A stretch of DNA of 41,875 bases from an uncultured Prevotellaceae bacterium (GTDB lineage: Bacteria; Bacteroidota; Bacteroidia; Bacteroidales; Bacteroidaceae): assembly GCA_902792635.1 (NCBI GenBank), contig CADBAG010000029.1, positions 1-41,875 of the forward strand, in the 5' to 3' direction. Below are positions 32,153 through 41,502 of this stretch, in pieces. The first letter of the stretch is position 1. Each line of letters begins with the position of its first letter. A model generated the notes under the pieces. That model saw only the letters and a list, made by a program, of their open reading frames with translations. It had not been told where the DNA came from and ran no database searches. The position numbers and the translations under genes were made by a program.

Positions 32153-34159
32153 ATGAAATCATTCAATTTAGACGAGCATACGGGTAAGATCTATGCCGCC
32201 TTTCCAGAAGCCAATCGCCAGCCGGTGATTGGCATTACTGCTAATTATAGTGACGGTGACGCCACGCTGAGAGACAAATATTATGAGCAGGTGGTGCGTG
32301 CAGGTGGAACGCCTGTACTCATCCCACCTGTTACTGATAAGAATACTATCATCAATACGCTCGACCATATCGATGCGCTTCTGCTCTCTGGCGGTGGCGA
32401 CATCAATCCTTTGTGGTCGGGTGAAGAACCTATTCCGCAGCTCCACTCCATCAATGCTACACGCGACCTCGCTGAACTGCTCACCGTACGCCTTGCTTAC
32501 AACCGCCAGATCCCAATGCTCGGCATCTGCCGTGGCATCCAGACGTTAGCTGTGGCGCTGGGAGGAAAGGTGTATCAAGATATTAAAAGCCCCACCTCTA
32601 CTGGCCTTACTGGCCTTACTGGCCCTAACGGCCCCACCCCTACCCCTCCCCCATCCAGGGGAGGGAGAAATGTGCCTGCTTATACCCAGGCACTAATCAA
32701 ACACTCACAAGATGCGGATCGATCAGAGCCCACACATACAATAAATATTGAGGCAAACACCGTATTGGCTTCTATCTATAACTATGAAGATAACTCCGAA
32801 AGCAAGGAGTTAGCAGAGCATATTACCCCCTCCCCTGGATGGGGGAGGGGCCGGGGTGGGGCCAGCATGTTTGTCAACTCCTTCCACCACCAGGCTGTCT
32901 CCGACCCCGGGTCCCGTTTCCGCGTCTCAGCCACGGCACCGGACGGTGTCATCGAAGCCATTGAGAGCAACGAATATAAGTCTATCTTAGGCGTCCAGTG
33001 GCATCCCGAATGGCTCGGCGACGACGGACTGCCCCTCTTCCAGTGGCTCGTAGAGAAAGGACGGGAGTTTAGTGAGGCTAAGCAGCTCCACGACCGTATC
33101 CTGACGCTCGATACCCACTGCGACACCCCGATGTTCTTCCCGCAGGGTGTTCGTTTCGACCAGCGTGACCCGCGGATCCTCTACGACCTCCACAAGATGA
33201 CGGATGGTCGTCACGATGCCGTCATCATGGCAGCTTATCTCCCTCAGCCTAAGCTCGGAGAGCAGTTCTCACAGAAGGTGGATATCGCTGGCATCCTGAA
33301 GTATACCCCCCAGCTCTTGGCGACAGAGACAAAGGATCCGGCATCTGCCACACTGCAGCCCTCCCTCTCCCCTACCCAGTATGCCGATCTTATCTTCGAC
33401 AAACTGGAACAGATCGTGGATGAGAACAGCGATTATATCAGCATTGCCCGTACCCCGGCAGACCTCTATGAGGACAAGCGCAAAGGCCGCAAATCGATCA
33501 TGTTCGGTATTGAGAATGGACTGGCGCTGAACCATGACCTCTCCAACGTGCGCCATTTCGCGCAGCGGGGTGTCGTCTATATCACGCTCTGCCACAATGG
33601 CGACAACGATATCTGCGACTCCAACCGGGGGGCGTCGATGCACAACGGGGTGTCGGAGTTTGGGGAGAAAGTGATCCAGCGGATGAACGACGAGGGTATC
33701 ATGGTCGACCTTAGCCATGCCTCCGAGAAATCGTTCTACGATGCCCTCGACATCAGTCGTACGCCCATCGTATGCTCTCACAGCAACAGCCGGGCGCTCT
33801 GCGATGTGCCCCGTAACCTCACCGACGACCAGCTGCGTGCACTCGCTGCCAAGGGCGGTGTCGCTCATACCACCTTCTATCACGGGTTCCTTCGCAAAAA
33901 CTCGTCTGAAGCTTCTATCCTCGATGTCGTGGCTCACCTGGAGCACGCCATAGACATCATGGGCATTGACCATGTAGGTGTCGGCACCGATTTCGATGGC
34001 GATGGCACCGTGCGCGGATGCAAGGATGCCTCTGAGCTCATCAACTTCACGATCCAGCTGCTCCGCCGCCGCTATTCAGAGCAAGACATAGCGCAGATAT
34101 GGGGCGGCAACTGGCTACGCGTCATGGCGCAGGTTCAATCAGAGAGAAAAGAAGCATGA
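32153..34159 (+). CDS. C26 gamma-glutamyl hydrolase - M19 dipeptidase fusion
   Basis: A 668-residue two-domain peptidase. Residues about 20-305 are a class I glutamine amidotransferase-like C26 domain (PuuD type: VIGITANYSD, LLLSGGGDINP) with the nucleophile Cys126 in LGICRGIQTLA and His284/Glu286 in VQWHPEW. Residues about 320-665 are an M19 renal-dipeptidase-like metallopeptidase (TLDTHCDTPMFFPQG; MFGIENGLALNHDL; VDLSHASEKSFYDALD; HVGVGTDFDGDGTV). Together they could cleave gamma-glutamyl peptides and then dipeptides. No signal peptide. The C26 part carries two in-frame insertions made of repeat DNA (about residues 146-175 and 225-238). Its TGA overlaps the next ATG. Confidence 0.9.
   Translation: MKSFNLDEHTGKIYAAFPEANRQPVIGITANYSDGDATLRDKYYEQVVRAGGTPVLIPPVTDKNTIINTLDHIDALLLSGGGDINPLWSGEEPIPQLHSINATRDLAELLTVRLAYNRQIPMLGICRGIQTLAVALGGKVYQDIKSPTSTGLTGLTGPNGPTPTPPPSRGGRNVPAYTQALIKHSQDADRSEPTHTINIEANTVLASIYNYEDNSESKELAEHITPSPGWGRGRGGASMFVNSFHHQAVSDPGSRFRVSATAPDGVIEAIESNEYKSILGVQWHPEWLGDDGLPLFQWLVEKGREFSEAKQLHDRILTLDTHCDTPMFFPQGVRFDQRDPRILYDLHKMTDGRHDAVIMAAYLPQPKLGEQFSQKVDIAGILKYTPQLLATETKDPASATLQPSLSPTQYADLIFDKLEQIVDENSDYISIARTPADLYEDKRKGRKSIMFGIENGLALNHDLSNVRHFAQRGVVYITLCHNGDNDICDSNRGASMHNGVSEFGEKVIQRMNDEGIMVDLSHASEKSFYDALDISRTPIVCSHSNSRALCDVPRNLTDDQLRALAAKGGVAHTTFYHGFLRKNSSEASILDVVAHLEHAIDIMGIDHVGVGTDFDGDGTVRGCKDASELINFTIQLLRRRYSEQDIAQIWGGNWLRVMAQVQSERKEA
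32630..32863. repeat. 36-bp inverted repeat inside the C26-M19 gene
   Basis: The arm 32630-32665 (with CCCCATCCAGGGGAGGG) and the arm 32828-32863 (with CCCTCCCCTGGATGGGG) are reverse complements with two mismatches, about 162 bp apart, both read in frame. A CTTACTGGC tandem precedes the first arm. Confidence 0.85.
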
Positions 34160-35217
34160 AAAAGAAAAAGATAATCATCGTTGTTATCGTGTTAGCAATC
34201 GTTTGTGCGGCGGCGGCATGGCTCTTCACCTATGGCCCACTCGCCCAGAAAGACATAGAAGAGACCGAGGAGACAGAAGACATAGAGAAAGTACAGCCTG
34301 TGGGCCCGGCATTCAATGCCGACTCCGCCTATGCCTTTACCAAGGCGCAGTGCGACTTCGGACCGCGCCCGATGAACAGTGAGGCCCACGAGAAATGTCT
34401 GCAATGGATAGAGAAGAAGTTCAAGCAGTACGGCTGTGAGGTAGAGTTGCAGAAGGCTGATCTCAAAGGCTGGGACGGCACGATGCTTCATTCCACGAAC
34501 ATCATCGCTCACTATAATCCCAAAGCCACAACGCGTATCTTGCTTTGTGCCCACTGGGACTCCCGTCCTTGGGCTGATAACGATCCCGACTCACTCAATC
34601 ACCACAAGCCTATCCTCGCTGCCAACGATGCAGCGAGTGGAGTGGCTGTGATGCTGGAGCTTGCGCGCCTCCTTAACACCCAACATCCAACACCTAACCC
34701 CCAACAGTCAACACCCAATGCCCAACTCGGCATCGATTTCGTCTGCTTCGACGCTGAGGACTATGGTGTGCCACAGTGGAGCGATGTACAGGATGATGGC
34801 TCATCCTTTGCTCTCGGTGCCCAGTATTGGTCCGAGCATATCCCCCACGGCTATGCCCCGCGCTACGGCATCTTGCTCGATATGGTAGGTGGTGCCGGTG
34901 CCCAGTTCTATCGTGAGGGCATGTCGTTGCAGTATGCTCCGGCTATCGTGAAGAAAGTGTGGCGGGCAGCGCGTCAGGCAGGCTATGGTTCATTCTTCCC
35001 CAATCAGGACGGCGGCATGATTACTGATGATCACATCCCTGTGAACCAGACAGCGAAGATCCCGTGTATCGACATCATCCCCTACTACCCCACATGCCAA
35101 CAGAGTTCTTTCGGCCCGACATGGCACACCCTTGCCGACAACATGGATAATATCGACAAGAATGTCCTCAAGGCTGTCGGCCAGACGATGGTACAAGTCA
35201 TCTTCAGCGAGAAATAA
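34156..35217 (+). CDS. M28-fold glutaminyl-peptide cyclotransferase (type II QC)
   Basis: A 353-residue zinc enzyme of the M28 fold, most like bacterial type II glutaminyl cyclases (the Porphyromonas/Prevotella kind) that turn N-terminal Gln of exported proteins into pyroglutamate. An N-terminal anchor (IIIVVIVLAIVCAAAAWLF) puts it in the periplasm. Active-site features: LLCAHWDSRPWADND, ILAANDAASGVAV (zinc Asp), VCFDAEDYG and the late His in ITDDHIPVN. Start at 34156 overlaps the preceding stop (ATGA), showing translational coupling; a longer frame from 34099 is rejected. A Thr/Pro/Asn/Gln-rich insert (about 176-188) between two strands is encoded by CAACACC-like repeats. An aminopeptidase role is the alternative. 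Confidence 0.85.
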   Translation: MKKKKIIIVVIVLAIVCAAAAWLFTYGPLAQKDIEETEETEDIEKVQPVGPAFNADSAYAFTKAQCDFGPRPMNSEAHEKCLQWIEKKFKQYGCEVELQKADLKGWDGTMLHSTNIIAHYNPKATTRILLCAHWDSRPWADNDPDSLNHHKPILAANDAASGVAVMLELARLLNTQHPTPNPQQSTPNAQLGIDFVCFDAEDYGVPQWSDVQDDGSSFALGAQYWSEHIPHGYAPRYGILLDMVGGAGAQFYREGMSLQYAPAIVKKVWRAARQAGYGSFFPNQDGGMITDDHIPVNQTAKIPCIDIIPYYPTCQQSSFGPTWHTLADNMDNIDKNVLKAVGQTMVQVIFSEK

Positions 35218-35259
35218 TTCGAACTGTACAGTTGATATTCAATGCCCTCGCTGAGTAAA

Positions 35260-35507
35260 CACCTCGAAGAGGTGACACATGGTTAGCCCCATACAAGGAG
35301 CGAAGCGACGCAGCATGGGGTTTAAGATTGGTGGCATTTCGTTGCAATCCGGCCTCGAAGAGGGCGAACATGGTCATGAGTGATTGGTGCTGAAATATAA
35401 ATGTTCGCCCTCTTCGAGGCCGGTATTCAGGTCAACTGCAACATTTCAACCCCACGTTTCGGCTGCGCCTCACGTGGGGCTAACCATGTGGCACCTCTCC
35501 GAGGTGC
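35260..35507. repeat. Family I hairpin repeat (most complete copy)
   Basis: The outer arms CACCTCGAAGAGGTG..ACATGGTTAGCCCC and GGGGCTAACCATGT..CACCTCTCCGAGGTG face each other. Inside are ATACAAGGAGCG..GCATGGGG and the long inverted pair CCGGCCTCGAAGAGGGCGAA / TTCGCCCTCTTCGAGGCCGG. Except for a promoter, 35218-35621 holds nothing else. Confidence 0.85.
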
Positions 35508-35578
35508 GAGCGTCCCTAACTCAACCGGAAGTACCAAATAATCTTTCTAACATCATCCCCTTTCTCGTTTTTTCTTGT

Positions 35579-35586
35579 TATCTTTG
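35579..35586 (+). promoter_or_regulatory. -7 element for the VapE-like gene
   Basis: TATCTTTG, 36 bp before the ATG at 35622; no -33 box of good quality. Confidence 0.5.
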
Positions 35587-35621
35587 CAAACTGATAAAAT
35601 AGCAAATAACAAGGAAAAACG

Positions 35622-36905
35622 ATGACGGATGCCATAACATATCTGGAGGAAAAGCACAGACTGCGTCGCAACGTGCTGACAGGCGAACTGCTCTATGCTG
35701 ATGACGCCCAAAGCAAGCAAGGTGAGCAAGGTGAACATTGGCACCGTCTCTCAAAAGAAGGCCGCAACACGCTTATCTTGGAAGCAGAACGCGACGGGGT
35801 CATGCTCACTGACGAGACGCTGGACCGCTTTGTTCACTCCACGCTCATCGACCAGTGGAATCCTGCCCGCGAATGGCTCGAGAATCTTCCGGAATGGGAC
35901 GGCGAAGACCATGTATTTGATCTCTCACAGCGTATCGTTACTTCTAATCCCGATTGGGGCGACCGCTTCCACAAATGGCTGCTGCAGACGGTAGCACGAT
36001 GGATGGATATGGAGGTGCCCCATCGCGATATCATCGTGCCCGTACTTGTCGGGCAATGGGGCTATGGCAAGACCTCGTTCTGTAACCTTATCCTCCCCCC
36101 TACCCTACGACTTTATTATACTGATAAGATCAAGCTCAGTTCATCAGCCGATGTCTATGAGCTCCTCACGACGAACTTGTTAGTCAACCTCGACGAGTTC
36201 TATCAAGAGAACACGCTTCAAGAGCCCCTCGTGCGTTATCTCTTCTCCCGCTCCACACCTGTCTTCCGCCGTGCTTACGGCACCACGGAGGAGCCACGCC
36301 GACAGTATGCCGGCTTCATCGCTACGACAGGCAACCTCCATCCGATGACGGATGCTGCAGGAGCAGCCCATCTCGCTTGTGTGGAGGTCGGTCATAAGAT
36401 AGACCTCTCCCCTATCCCCTACGAACAACTCTATGCGCAGCTTCGCGAAGAGCTCGAGGATGGTGCCGACTATCTGCTCACCGATGACGAGCGTGAGCGT
36501 ATGGCGGGTCAGAACTCACCTTTCGAGGAGGCTGACAATCTCGTGAAGATGGTGCGACTGCTCTATGCCAACCCACCCAAGGGTCAGAAAGCCAAGGCTG
36601 TTTATATCGATACCATCATCGACCGACTCATGCAGGAGTATCCTTACTGGACACCGGGTGAGCACGTCAACCAGGATGTAGGCTTTGCTCTCCAGGAAGC
36701 CGGCTTCACGCGTAGCCGTATCCATGGCCGTTCCTGTTACCGTATCGTGCCGCGTGATCCCCGTCGTCTCGACTTCACGGAAGATGCTCAGGAAGAAAAG
36801 AAACAAGATGATATGGCTGATAACCCGTTGGCACAAGCGTTACTCGCAGGGTTAGGGGTAAGGCCTACCCAAGCCCTCCCTAAAGGGAGGGATGTTGATT
36901 ACTAA
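35622..36905 (+). CDS. VapE/D5-like P-loop ATPase (VirE family), stand-alone
   Basis: A 427-residue protein of the virulence-associated E type, related to phage and plasmid D5-like replicative ATPases. Order: a short lead with EKHRLRRNVLTGELLY, the EWLENLPEWDGEDHVFDLSQ entry, Walker A in VPVLVGQWGYGKTSFCNLIL, Walker B-like LLVNLDEFYQ, the sensor-like IATTGNLHPMTDAAGAAHLA, and a DUF3874-like C-terminal part (PYWTPGEHVNQDVGFALQEA). The usual N-terminal primase domains are absent. No integrase, phage or plasmid gene lies nearby, so it is a solitary relic or a domesticated gene. The last 15 or so residues (VRPTQALPKGRDVDY) are encoded by a repeat copy at 36861-36901, so the original C terminus may have been shorter. 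Confidence 0.82.
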   Translation: MTDAITYLEEKHRLRRNVLTGELLYADDAQSKQGEQGEHWHRLSKEGRNTLILEAERDGVMLTDETLDRFVHSTLIDQWNPAREWLENLPEWDGEDHVFDLSQRIVTSNPDWGDRFHKWLLQTVARWMDMEVPHRDIIVPVLVGQWGYGKTSFCNLILPPTLRLYYTDKIKLSSSADVYELLTTNLLVNLDEFYQENTLQEPLVRYLFSRSTPVFRRAYGTTEEPRRQYAGFIATTGNLHPMTDAAGAAHLACVEVGHKIDLSPIPYEQLYAQLREELEDGADYLLTDDERERMAGQNSPFEEADNLVKMVRLLYANPPKGQKAKAVYIDTIIDRLMQEYPYWTPGEHVNQDVGFALQEAGFTRSRIHGRSCYRIVPRDPRRLDFTEDAQEEKKQDDMADNPLAQALLAGLGVRPTQALPKGRDVDY

Positions 36906-37127
36906 ATAAGAAATAAGAGGCCTACCCAAGCCCTCCCTAAAGGGAGGGATGTTGATTACATTAAGAATGAAAAAACATAAAATAATTAAGATAATAGATA
37001 CTATAGATAAAAACAAAAGAAAGATAAAATATGTCAAGTCATAAGAACACTATAAGTAATCAACATCCCCCCCTTCAGGGGGGGCTTGGGGAGGCCTCTT
37101 CCCTTCAGGGGGGGCTTGGGGAGGCCT
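36861..37127. repeat. CCCTCCCT hairpin repeat set spanning the vapE-mutS junction
   Basis: Two direct copies (36861-36901, inside the vapE 3' end, and 36918-36959) begin AGGCCTACCCAAGCCCTCCC and end GATGTTGAT. An inverted copy (37058-37097) plus a partial inverted copy (37098-37127) lie inside the mutS 5' end and end GGCTTGGGGAGGCCT. Confidence 0.88.
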
Positions 37128-39781
37128 CCCTTTCTTCCCTTACCCCCATGATGCGTCAGTTCTTCTCCATGAAGGCGAAGCATCCCGACGCTCTCCTACT
37201 CTTCCGCTGTGGCGACTTCTACGAGACTTACTGCGACGATGCCGTGGAAGCCTCGAAGATTCTTGGTCTGACGCTCACCAAGCGCAACAACGGTGCTTCT
37301 GCAGGCGCTGAGATGGCAGGTTTCCCCCACCACGCCCTCGACACCTATCTGCCGAAGCTTATCCGTGCGGGTAAACGTGTGGCTATCTGCGACCAGCTCG
37401 AGGACCCAAAGAAGAAACGCGCCATGATAAAAGGCAAGAAAGGGCTCTCCGAGATGGACAAGATGGTGAAGCGAGGCATCACGGAACTTGTGACCCCAGG
37501 CGTCGCCATGAGCGATAACGTCTTGAACTACAAGGAGAACAACTTCCTTGCGGCCGTTCACTTCGGAAAGACAGCATGCGGAATCAGCTTCCTCGATATC
37601 TCTACGGGTGAGTTCCTCACTGGTCAGGGTTCCTACGACTACGTGGAGAAGCTCATTGGCAACTTTGCTCCGAAAGAAGTGCTCTACGATAAGACAAAGC
37701 GCAAGGAGTTTGAACAATATTTCGGCACGAAACTCACTGTCTTTGAGCTCGACGACTGGGTGTTCACAGAGCAGAACGCACGACAGAAACTGTTGAAGCA
37801 TTTCGGTACGAAGTCGCTGAAAGGCTTCGGTGTAGAGCATCTGAAGGAAGGTATCGTAGCTTCGGGTGCTATCATGCAGTATCTCGAGCTGACGCAGCAC
37901 ACGAACATCAACCATATCACGTCGCTGAAGCGCTTGGAGGAAGAGAAATACGTGCGCTTAGATAAGTTCACTATCCGCTCCTTAGAGCTCCTTCAGCCGA
38001 TGCAGGAAGACGGCAAATCGCTCCTCGACGTTATCGACCGCACCATCACGCCGATGGGTGGCCGCATGCTGCGCCGCTGGGTCGTCTTCCCTCTGAAAGA
38101 TGTGAAGCATATCAACGACCGGCTCGATGTCGTGGAGTATTTCTTCAAGGCTCCAGACTTCCGGCAAGTCATTGATGAACAGCTACATAGGGTAGGGGAC
38201 CTCGAACGCATTATCTCTAAAGTAGCCGTAGGAAGGGTCACGCCGCGCGAGGTGGTACAGCTCAAGACAGCTCTGCAAGCCATCCAGCCTATCAAGTCGG
38301 CTTGTCTCTACGCCAACAACGACAGTCTGAAGCGGCTCGGTGAGCAGATGAACCTCTGCGAGAGTCTGCGAGACCGCATCGAGAAAGAGATTCAGCCCGA
38401 CCCGCCACAGCTCGTCTCCAAGGGTGATGTCATTGCAGAAGGCTACAATAAGGAGCTCGATGAACTGCGTAATATCTCCCGCGGTGGCAAAGACTATCTA
38501 TTGGAAATCCAGCAGCGCGAGGCAGAGAAGACAGGAATATCCTCACTGAAAGTGGGTTACAACAACGTCTTCGGCTATTATCTCGAAGTGCGCAATACCT
38601 TCAAGGACCATGTTCCAGCCGACTGGATCCGTAAGCAGACATTAGCTCAGGCTGAGCGCTATATCACACCCGAACTGAAACAATATGAGGAGAAGATTTT
38701 AGGTGCTGACGAAAAGATTCTTGAGCTCGAGGCGCAGCTATTCTCTGAACTTATCGTCGACATGCAGGAGTTTATCCCTCAGATACAGATCAATGCGAAT
38801 ATCTTAGCGCATATCGACTGTCTGCTGTCGTTTGCCAAAGTCTCTGAGGACAATGCCTACGTGCGTCCTGTTGTAGACGATACCACGGTGCTCGACATTC
38901 ATCAAGGCCGCCATGCCGTCATTGAGACGCAGATGCCACTCGGTGAGCGCTACGTGCCCAACGACGTCTATCTCGATACCGAGAAGCAGCAGATCATGAT
39001 GATCACGGGTCCCAATATGGCCGGTAAATCAGCGTTATTGCGCCAGACGGCACTCATCGTACTGTTGGCCCAGATAGGTTGTTTCGTGCCCGCAGAGAGC
39101 GCGAGAATAGGCTTAGTGGACAAGATCTTCACAAGGGTAGGGGCGAGCGATAACCTCTCGCTCGGTGAGTCGACGTTCATGGTGGAGATGACGGAGGCTG
39201 CCGACATCCTCAACAATGTCTCTCCGCATTCACTCGTACTTTTCGATGAGTTGGGTAGGGGAACATCTACCTACGACGGTATCTCCATCGCCTGGGCCAT
39301 CGTGGAGTATCTGCATGAGCATCGTGGCTCTCAGGCTCGCACGCTCTTCGCCACCCACTACCATGAGCTCAACGAGATGGAGAAGCACTTCCCACGTATC
39401 AAGAACTACAACGTGGCGGTGAAGGAGATTGACAATAAGGTTATTTTCCTCCGCAAGCTCACCCCCGGCGGCTCCGAGCATTCCTTCGGTATCCATGTGG
39501 CAGAGATCGCAGGCATGCCGCGCTCAATCGTAAAAAGAGCCAATGAGGTATTGAAAGAGTTGGAGGCTGACAACGCGGAAGTAGGAAGTGCCGGAAAACC
39601 AAAAGTGGAAAACATTGGGAAGGACCGTGATGGCGTCCAACTCAATATCTTCCAACTTGATGACCCTGTATTGAAGCAGGTACGCGATGAGATTCTTGGG
39701 CTTGATATCAACAACCTCACGCCCGTAGATGCGCTCAATAAACTCAATGAAATAAAAAAGATCGTTACGGGGAAGAGCTAA
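37031..39781 (+). CDS. mutS: DNA mismatch repair protein MutS
   Basis: The 916-residue mismatch sensor of DNA repair. The mismatch-binding domain begins at about residue 40 ([19 protein letters not shown]) with the Phe63-Tyr-Glu mismatch wedge in RCGDFYETY. Connector, lever and clamp domains follow ([16 protein letters not shown]), then the ATPase with Walker A at 660-667 (GPNMAGKS), [19 protein letters not shown], Walker [20 protein letters not shown] and [12 protein letters not shown]. The C terminus is the usual helical tail. Residues about 10-36 ([20 protein letters not shown]) come from repeat DNA. Either translation starts at 37031 and carries this tail, or at the ATG at 37148, which is closer to the family start. 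Confidence 0.96.
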   Translation: MSSHKNTISNQHPPLQGGLGEASSLQGGLGEASLSSLTPMMRQFFSMKAKHPDALLLFRCGDFYETYCDDAVEASKILGLTLTKRNNGASAGAEMAGFPHHALDTYLPKLIRAGKRVAICDQLEDPKKKRAMIKGKKGLSEMDKMVKRGITELVTPGVAMSDNVLNYKENNFLAAVHFGKTACGISFLDISTGEFLTGQGSYDYVEKLIGNFAPKEVLYDKTKRKEFEQYFGTKLTVFELDDWVFTEQNARQKLLKHFGTKSLKGFGVEHLKEGIVASGAIMQYLELTQHTNINHITSLKRLEEEKYVRLDKFTIRSLELLQPMQEDGKSLLDVIDRTITPMGGRMLRRWVVFPLKDVKHINDRLDVVEYFFKAPDFRQVIDEQLHRVGDLERIISKVAVGRVTPREVVQLKTALQAIQPIKSACLYANNDSLKRLGEQMNLCESLRDRIEKEIQPDPPQLVSKGDVIAEGYNKELDELRNISRGGKDYLLEIQQREAEKTGISSLKVGYNNVFGYYLEVRNTFKDHVPADWIRKQTLAQAERYITPELKQYEEKILGADEKILELEAQLFSELIVDMQEFIPQIQINANILAHIDCLLSFAKVSEDNAYVRPVVDDTTVLDIHQGRHAVIETQMPLGERYVPNDVYLDTEKQQIMMITGPNMAGKSALLRQTALIVLLAQIGCFVPAESARIGLVDKIFTRVGASDNLSLGESTFMVEMTEAADILNNVSPHSLVLFDELGRGTSTYDGISIAWAIVEYLHEHRGSQARTLFATHYHELNEMEKHFPRIKNYNVAVKEIDNKVIFLRKLTPGGSEHSFGIHVAEIAGMPRSIVKRANEVLKELEADNAEVGSAGKPKVENIGKDRDGVQLNIFQLDDPVLKQVRDEILGLDINNLTPVDALNKLNEIKKIVTGKS

Positions 39782-39810
39782 CTAACTGTTTTCGGGTTTA
39801 TTGCATAAGA

Positions 39811-40099
39811 CAGCCTCGGAGAGGCTGACTTTTTCATAACCCCAGTCTAAGGAGCGCAGCGACGCAGACTGGGGTTTGTTGTGAAGGCTCGCTTGATTGA
39901 TTTCCTGCCTCGAAGAGGCAGACTGCACGACAGTGCGCAATGTTTTTATAGGCATAACTCTAACATAGCGCGCCTAACGGCACATTCAGCCTCTCCGAGG
40001 CTGGAAATCAGGTATCCGCACACAGTCAAAAATCCCCAGACTGCGGTCGCTTCGCTTCCTTAGTCTGGGGTTATGGAAAAGTGTGCCTCTCCGAGGCAC
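39811..40099. repeat. Family II hairpin repeat
   Basis: Same order of hairpins as at 15919-16208: CAGCCTCGGAGAGGCTG, ACCCCAGTC..GACTGGGGT, CTGCCTCGAAGAGGCAG, CAGCCTCTCCGAGGCTG, CCCCAGACTG..AGTCTGGGG and GTGCCTCTCCGAGGCAC. The frame at 39881-40063 is a by-product. The rest of 39782-40172 shows nothing else. Confidence 0.85.
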
Positions 40100-40172
40100 T
40101 CACACCGGAAACCGGAAAAACTAAAAATAAACTACATGCAATACCATCTACACCGTAGGGCTCAATCAAGAT

Positions 40173-41330
40173 CTATTCATTCATAAGTTTCTTTCCCTCC
40201 TCCGTGAGCCATTTCTCGAGCTCATAAGGATAGATCTCACACTCGGGCATGCCCATGGCGTACGCACCAATCTCTGTAGGCTGATAGACGAACTTGATCT
40301 TGCCACCAGCCACGACATAAGGTGCAGCCTGAGGCATGGGAACGGGCTCCTCCATGAAATGCTCCACTTCCGTGGTCTTCTTCAGACGCTCAGTGAGCAT
40401 CTTCTGCAGCGCTGCATCACCCTTGACGAGCGTCACCTTCTTACCGGTCTGCTTATCGAATGTAGCACCGTCGCAGAAGCTCTGACCGTGCGCTCCACCC
40501 GTATAATAATAGCCATCGGCCTCGAAGCTCACGAAGCGGTTGTTCTCCCACACGCGAGTGATAGAAGCCGTGAGGGCGCAACGGTTCTCCTTGCTGCCGT
40601 TGCCTTTGTTCAGACGATCCATGTTAGCCGTAATCTGAGCAGCATAATCCTGCACGAAAGCACTCGTATTGGCCTTCGTATTGACAGCAGCTCGCACCAC
40701 TTCCTTAGCATTGCTGAAGTCGAAGTAGTCCTCCATGTCACCCAAGCGCTCGCCAAGCCATGTGCGTACGCCCTCTACAAGTGCCTTATTTCCGGCTGTC
40801 GGATAGTCGACGGACAACTTTACGTCGTGCTTGCTATCGTTGTAAAAATAGGTATCGTAAGAGCTTGTAGCAGTGCTCACATCCTGATGCACGGTAGGCA
40901 CGACCTTCACCTTGTACGACTTATACTTCTTGTTGATCGCCATGAGCTGCAGCGGCTTGGTGTAATAGCTGCGCTCAGCACCCTCATGCACGGTGTAGGC
41001 GAGCGTGAGCTCATTCTTACCACTCTCCGTGACCTTCACAGAGTCGATATCGATCGTTTTGTTCGTCTCCGGAAGAACGATGGCAAGCACCGCATTCTTC
41101 TTGAAGTTGACGGGAGTAGGCTGACCACCTTTGCCCATGAACGCAGCCATGCCGAACTGCTCATCGAAGGCCTTCTTATTGGTGATAAGCGGAGAGGGGA
41201 GCGCTGGAGCGTCGTTGTTATGGAAATAGTTGCGCAGCACCGTGAAGTTAACCAACTTGTCGGCTGCATTTACTGTCATTGTTGTGGCGAGCATAGTGAG
41301 CATAGCCACGAGAGTCTTTGTAATTTTCAT
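40173..41330 (-). CDS. DUF3298 (RsiV-like) exported protein
   Basis: A 385-residue exported protein with a signal peptide (TLVAMLTMLATTMTVNA). The N-terminal part (about 30-150) is a beta-rich region not assigned to a family with confidence. The C-terminal half (about 165-385) has the DUF4163/DUF3298 pattern: SYDTYFYNDSKHDVKLSVDY, FEADGYYYTGGAHGQSFCDG, and FVYQPTEIGAYAMGMPECEI. Similar domains occur in the lysozyme-binding anti-sigma factor RsiV, but there is no membrane anchor or cytoplasmic anti-sigma region here, so no regulatory role is claimed. Single gene flanked by two family II hairpin repeats. Confidence 0.8.
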   Translation of the reverse strand: MKITKTLVAMLTMLATTMTVNAADKLVNFTVLRNYFHNNDAPALPSPLITNKKAFDEQFGMAAFMGKGGQPTPVNFKKNAVLAIVLPETNKTIDIDSVKVTESGKNELTLAYTVHEGAERSYYTKPLQLMAINKKYKSYKVKVVPTVHQDVSTATSSYDTYFYNDSKHDVKLSVDYPTAGNKALVEGVRTWLGERLGDMEDYFDFSNAKEVVRAAVNTKANTSAFVQDYAAQITANMDRLNKGNGSKENRCALTASITRVWENNRFVSFEADGYYYTGGAHGQSFCDGATFDKQTGKKVTLVKGDAALQKMLTERLKKTTEVEHFMEEPVPMPQAAPYVVAGGKIKFVYQPTEIGAYAMGMPECEIYPYELEKWLTEEGKKLMNE

Positions 41331-41356
41331 GTGTATAGCATTTTTATATTTGCGTG

Positions 41357-41364
41357 CAAAGGTA
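41357..41364 (-). promoter_or_regulatory. -7 element for the DUF3298 gene
   Basis: TACCTTTG on the minus strand, 26 bp before the ATG at 41330. Confidence 0.55.
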
Positions 41365-41502
41365 TATCATCCTGAACACATCGCGCATAGGATTTTCCCT
41401 AAAATAGAGTAGGGGAATGCGCCCGCGCTGTTTACACCTAATAAATGCATACATTAGTCATTTCTTGCATGGGAAAGAAAAAATCTTTATTTTAGCGAGG
41501 GA

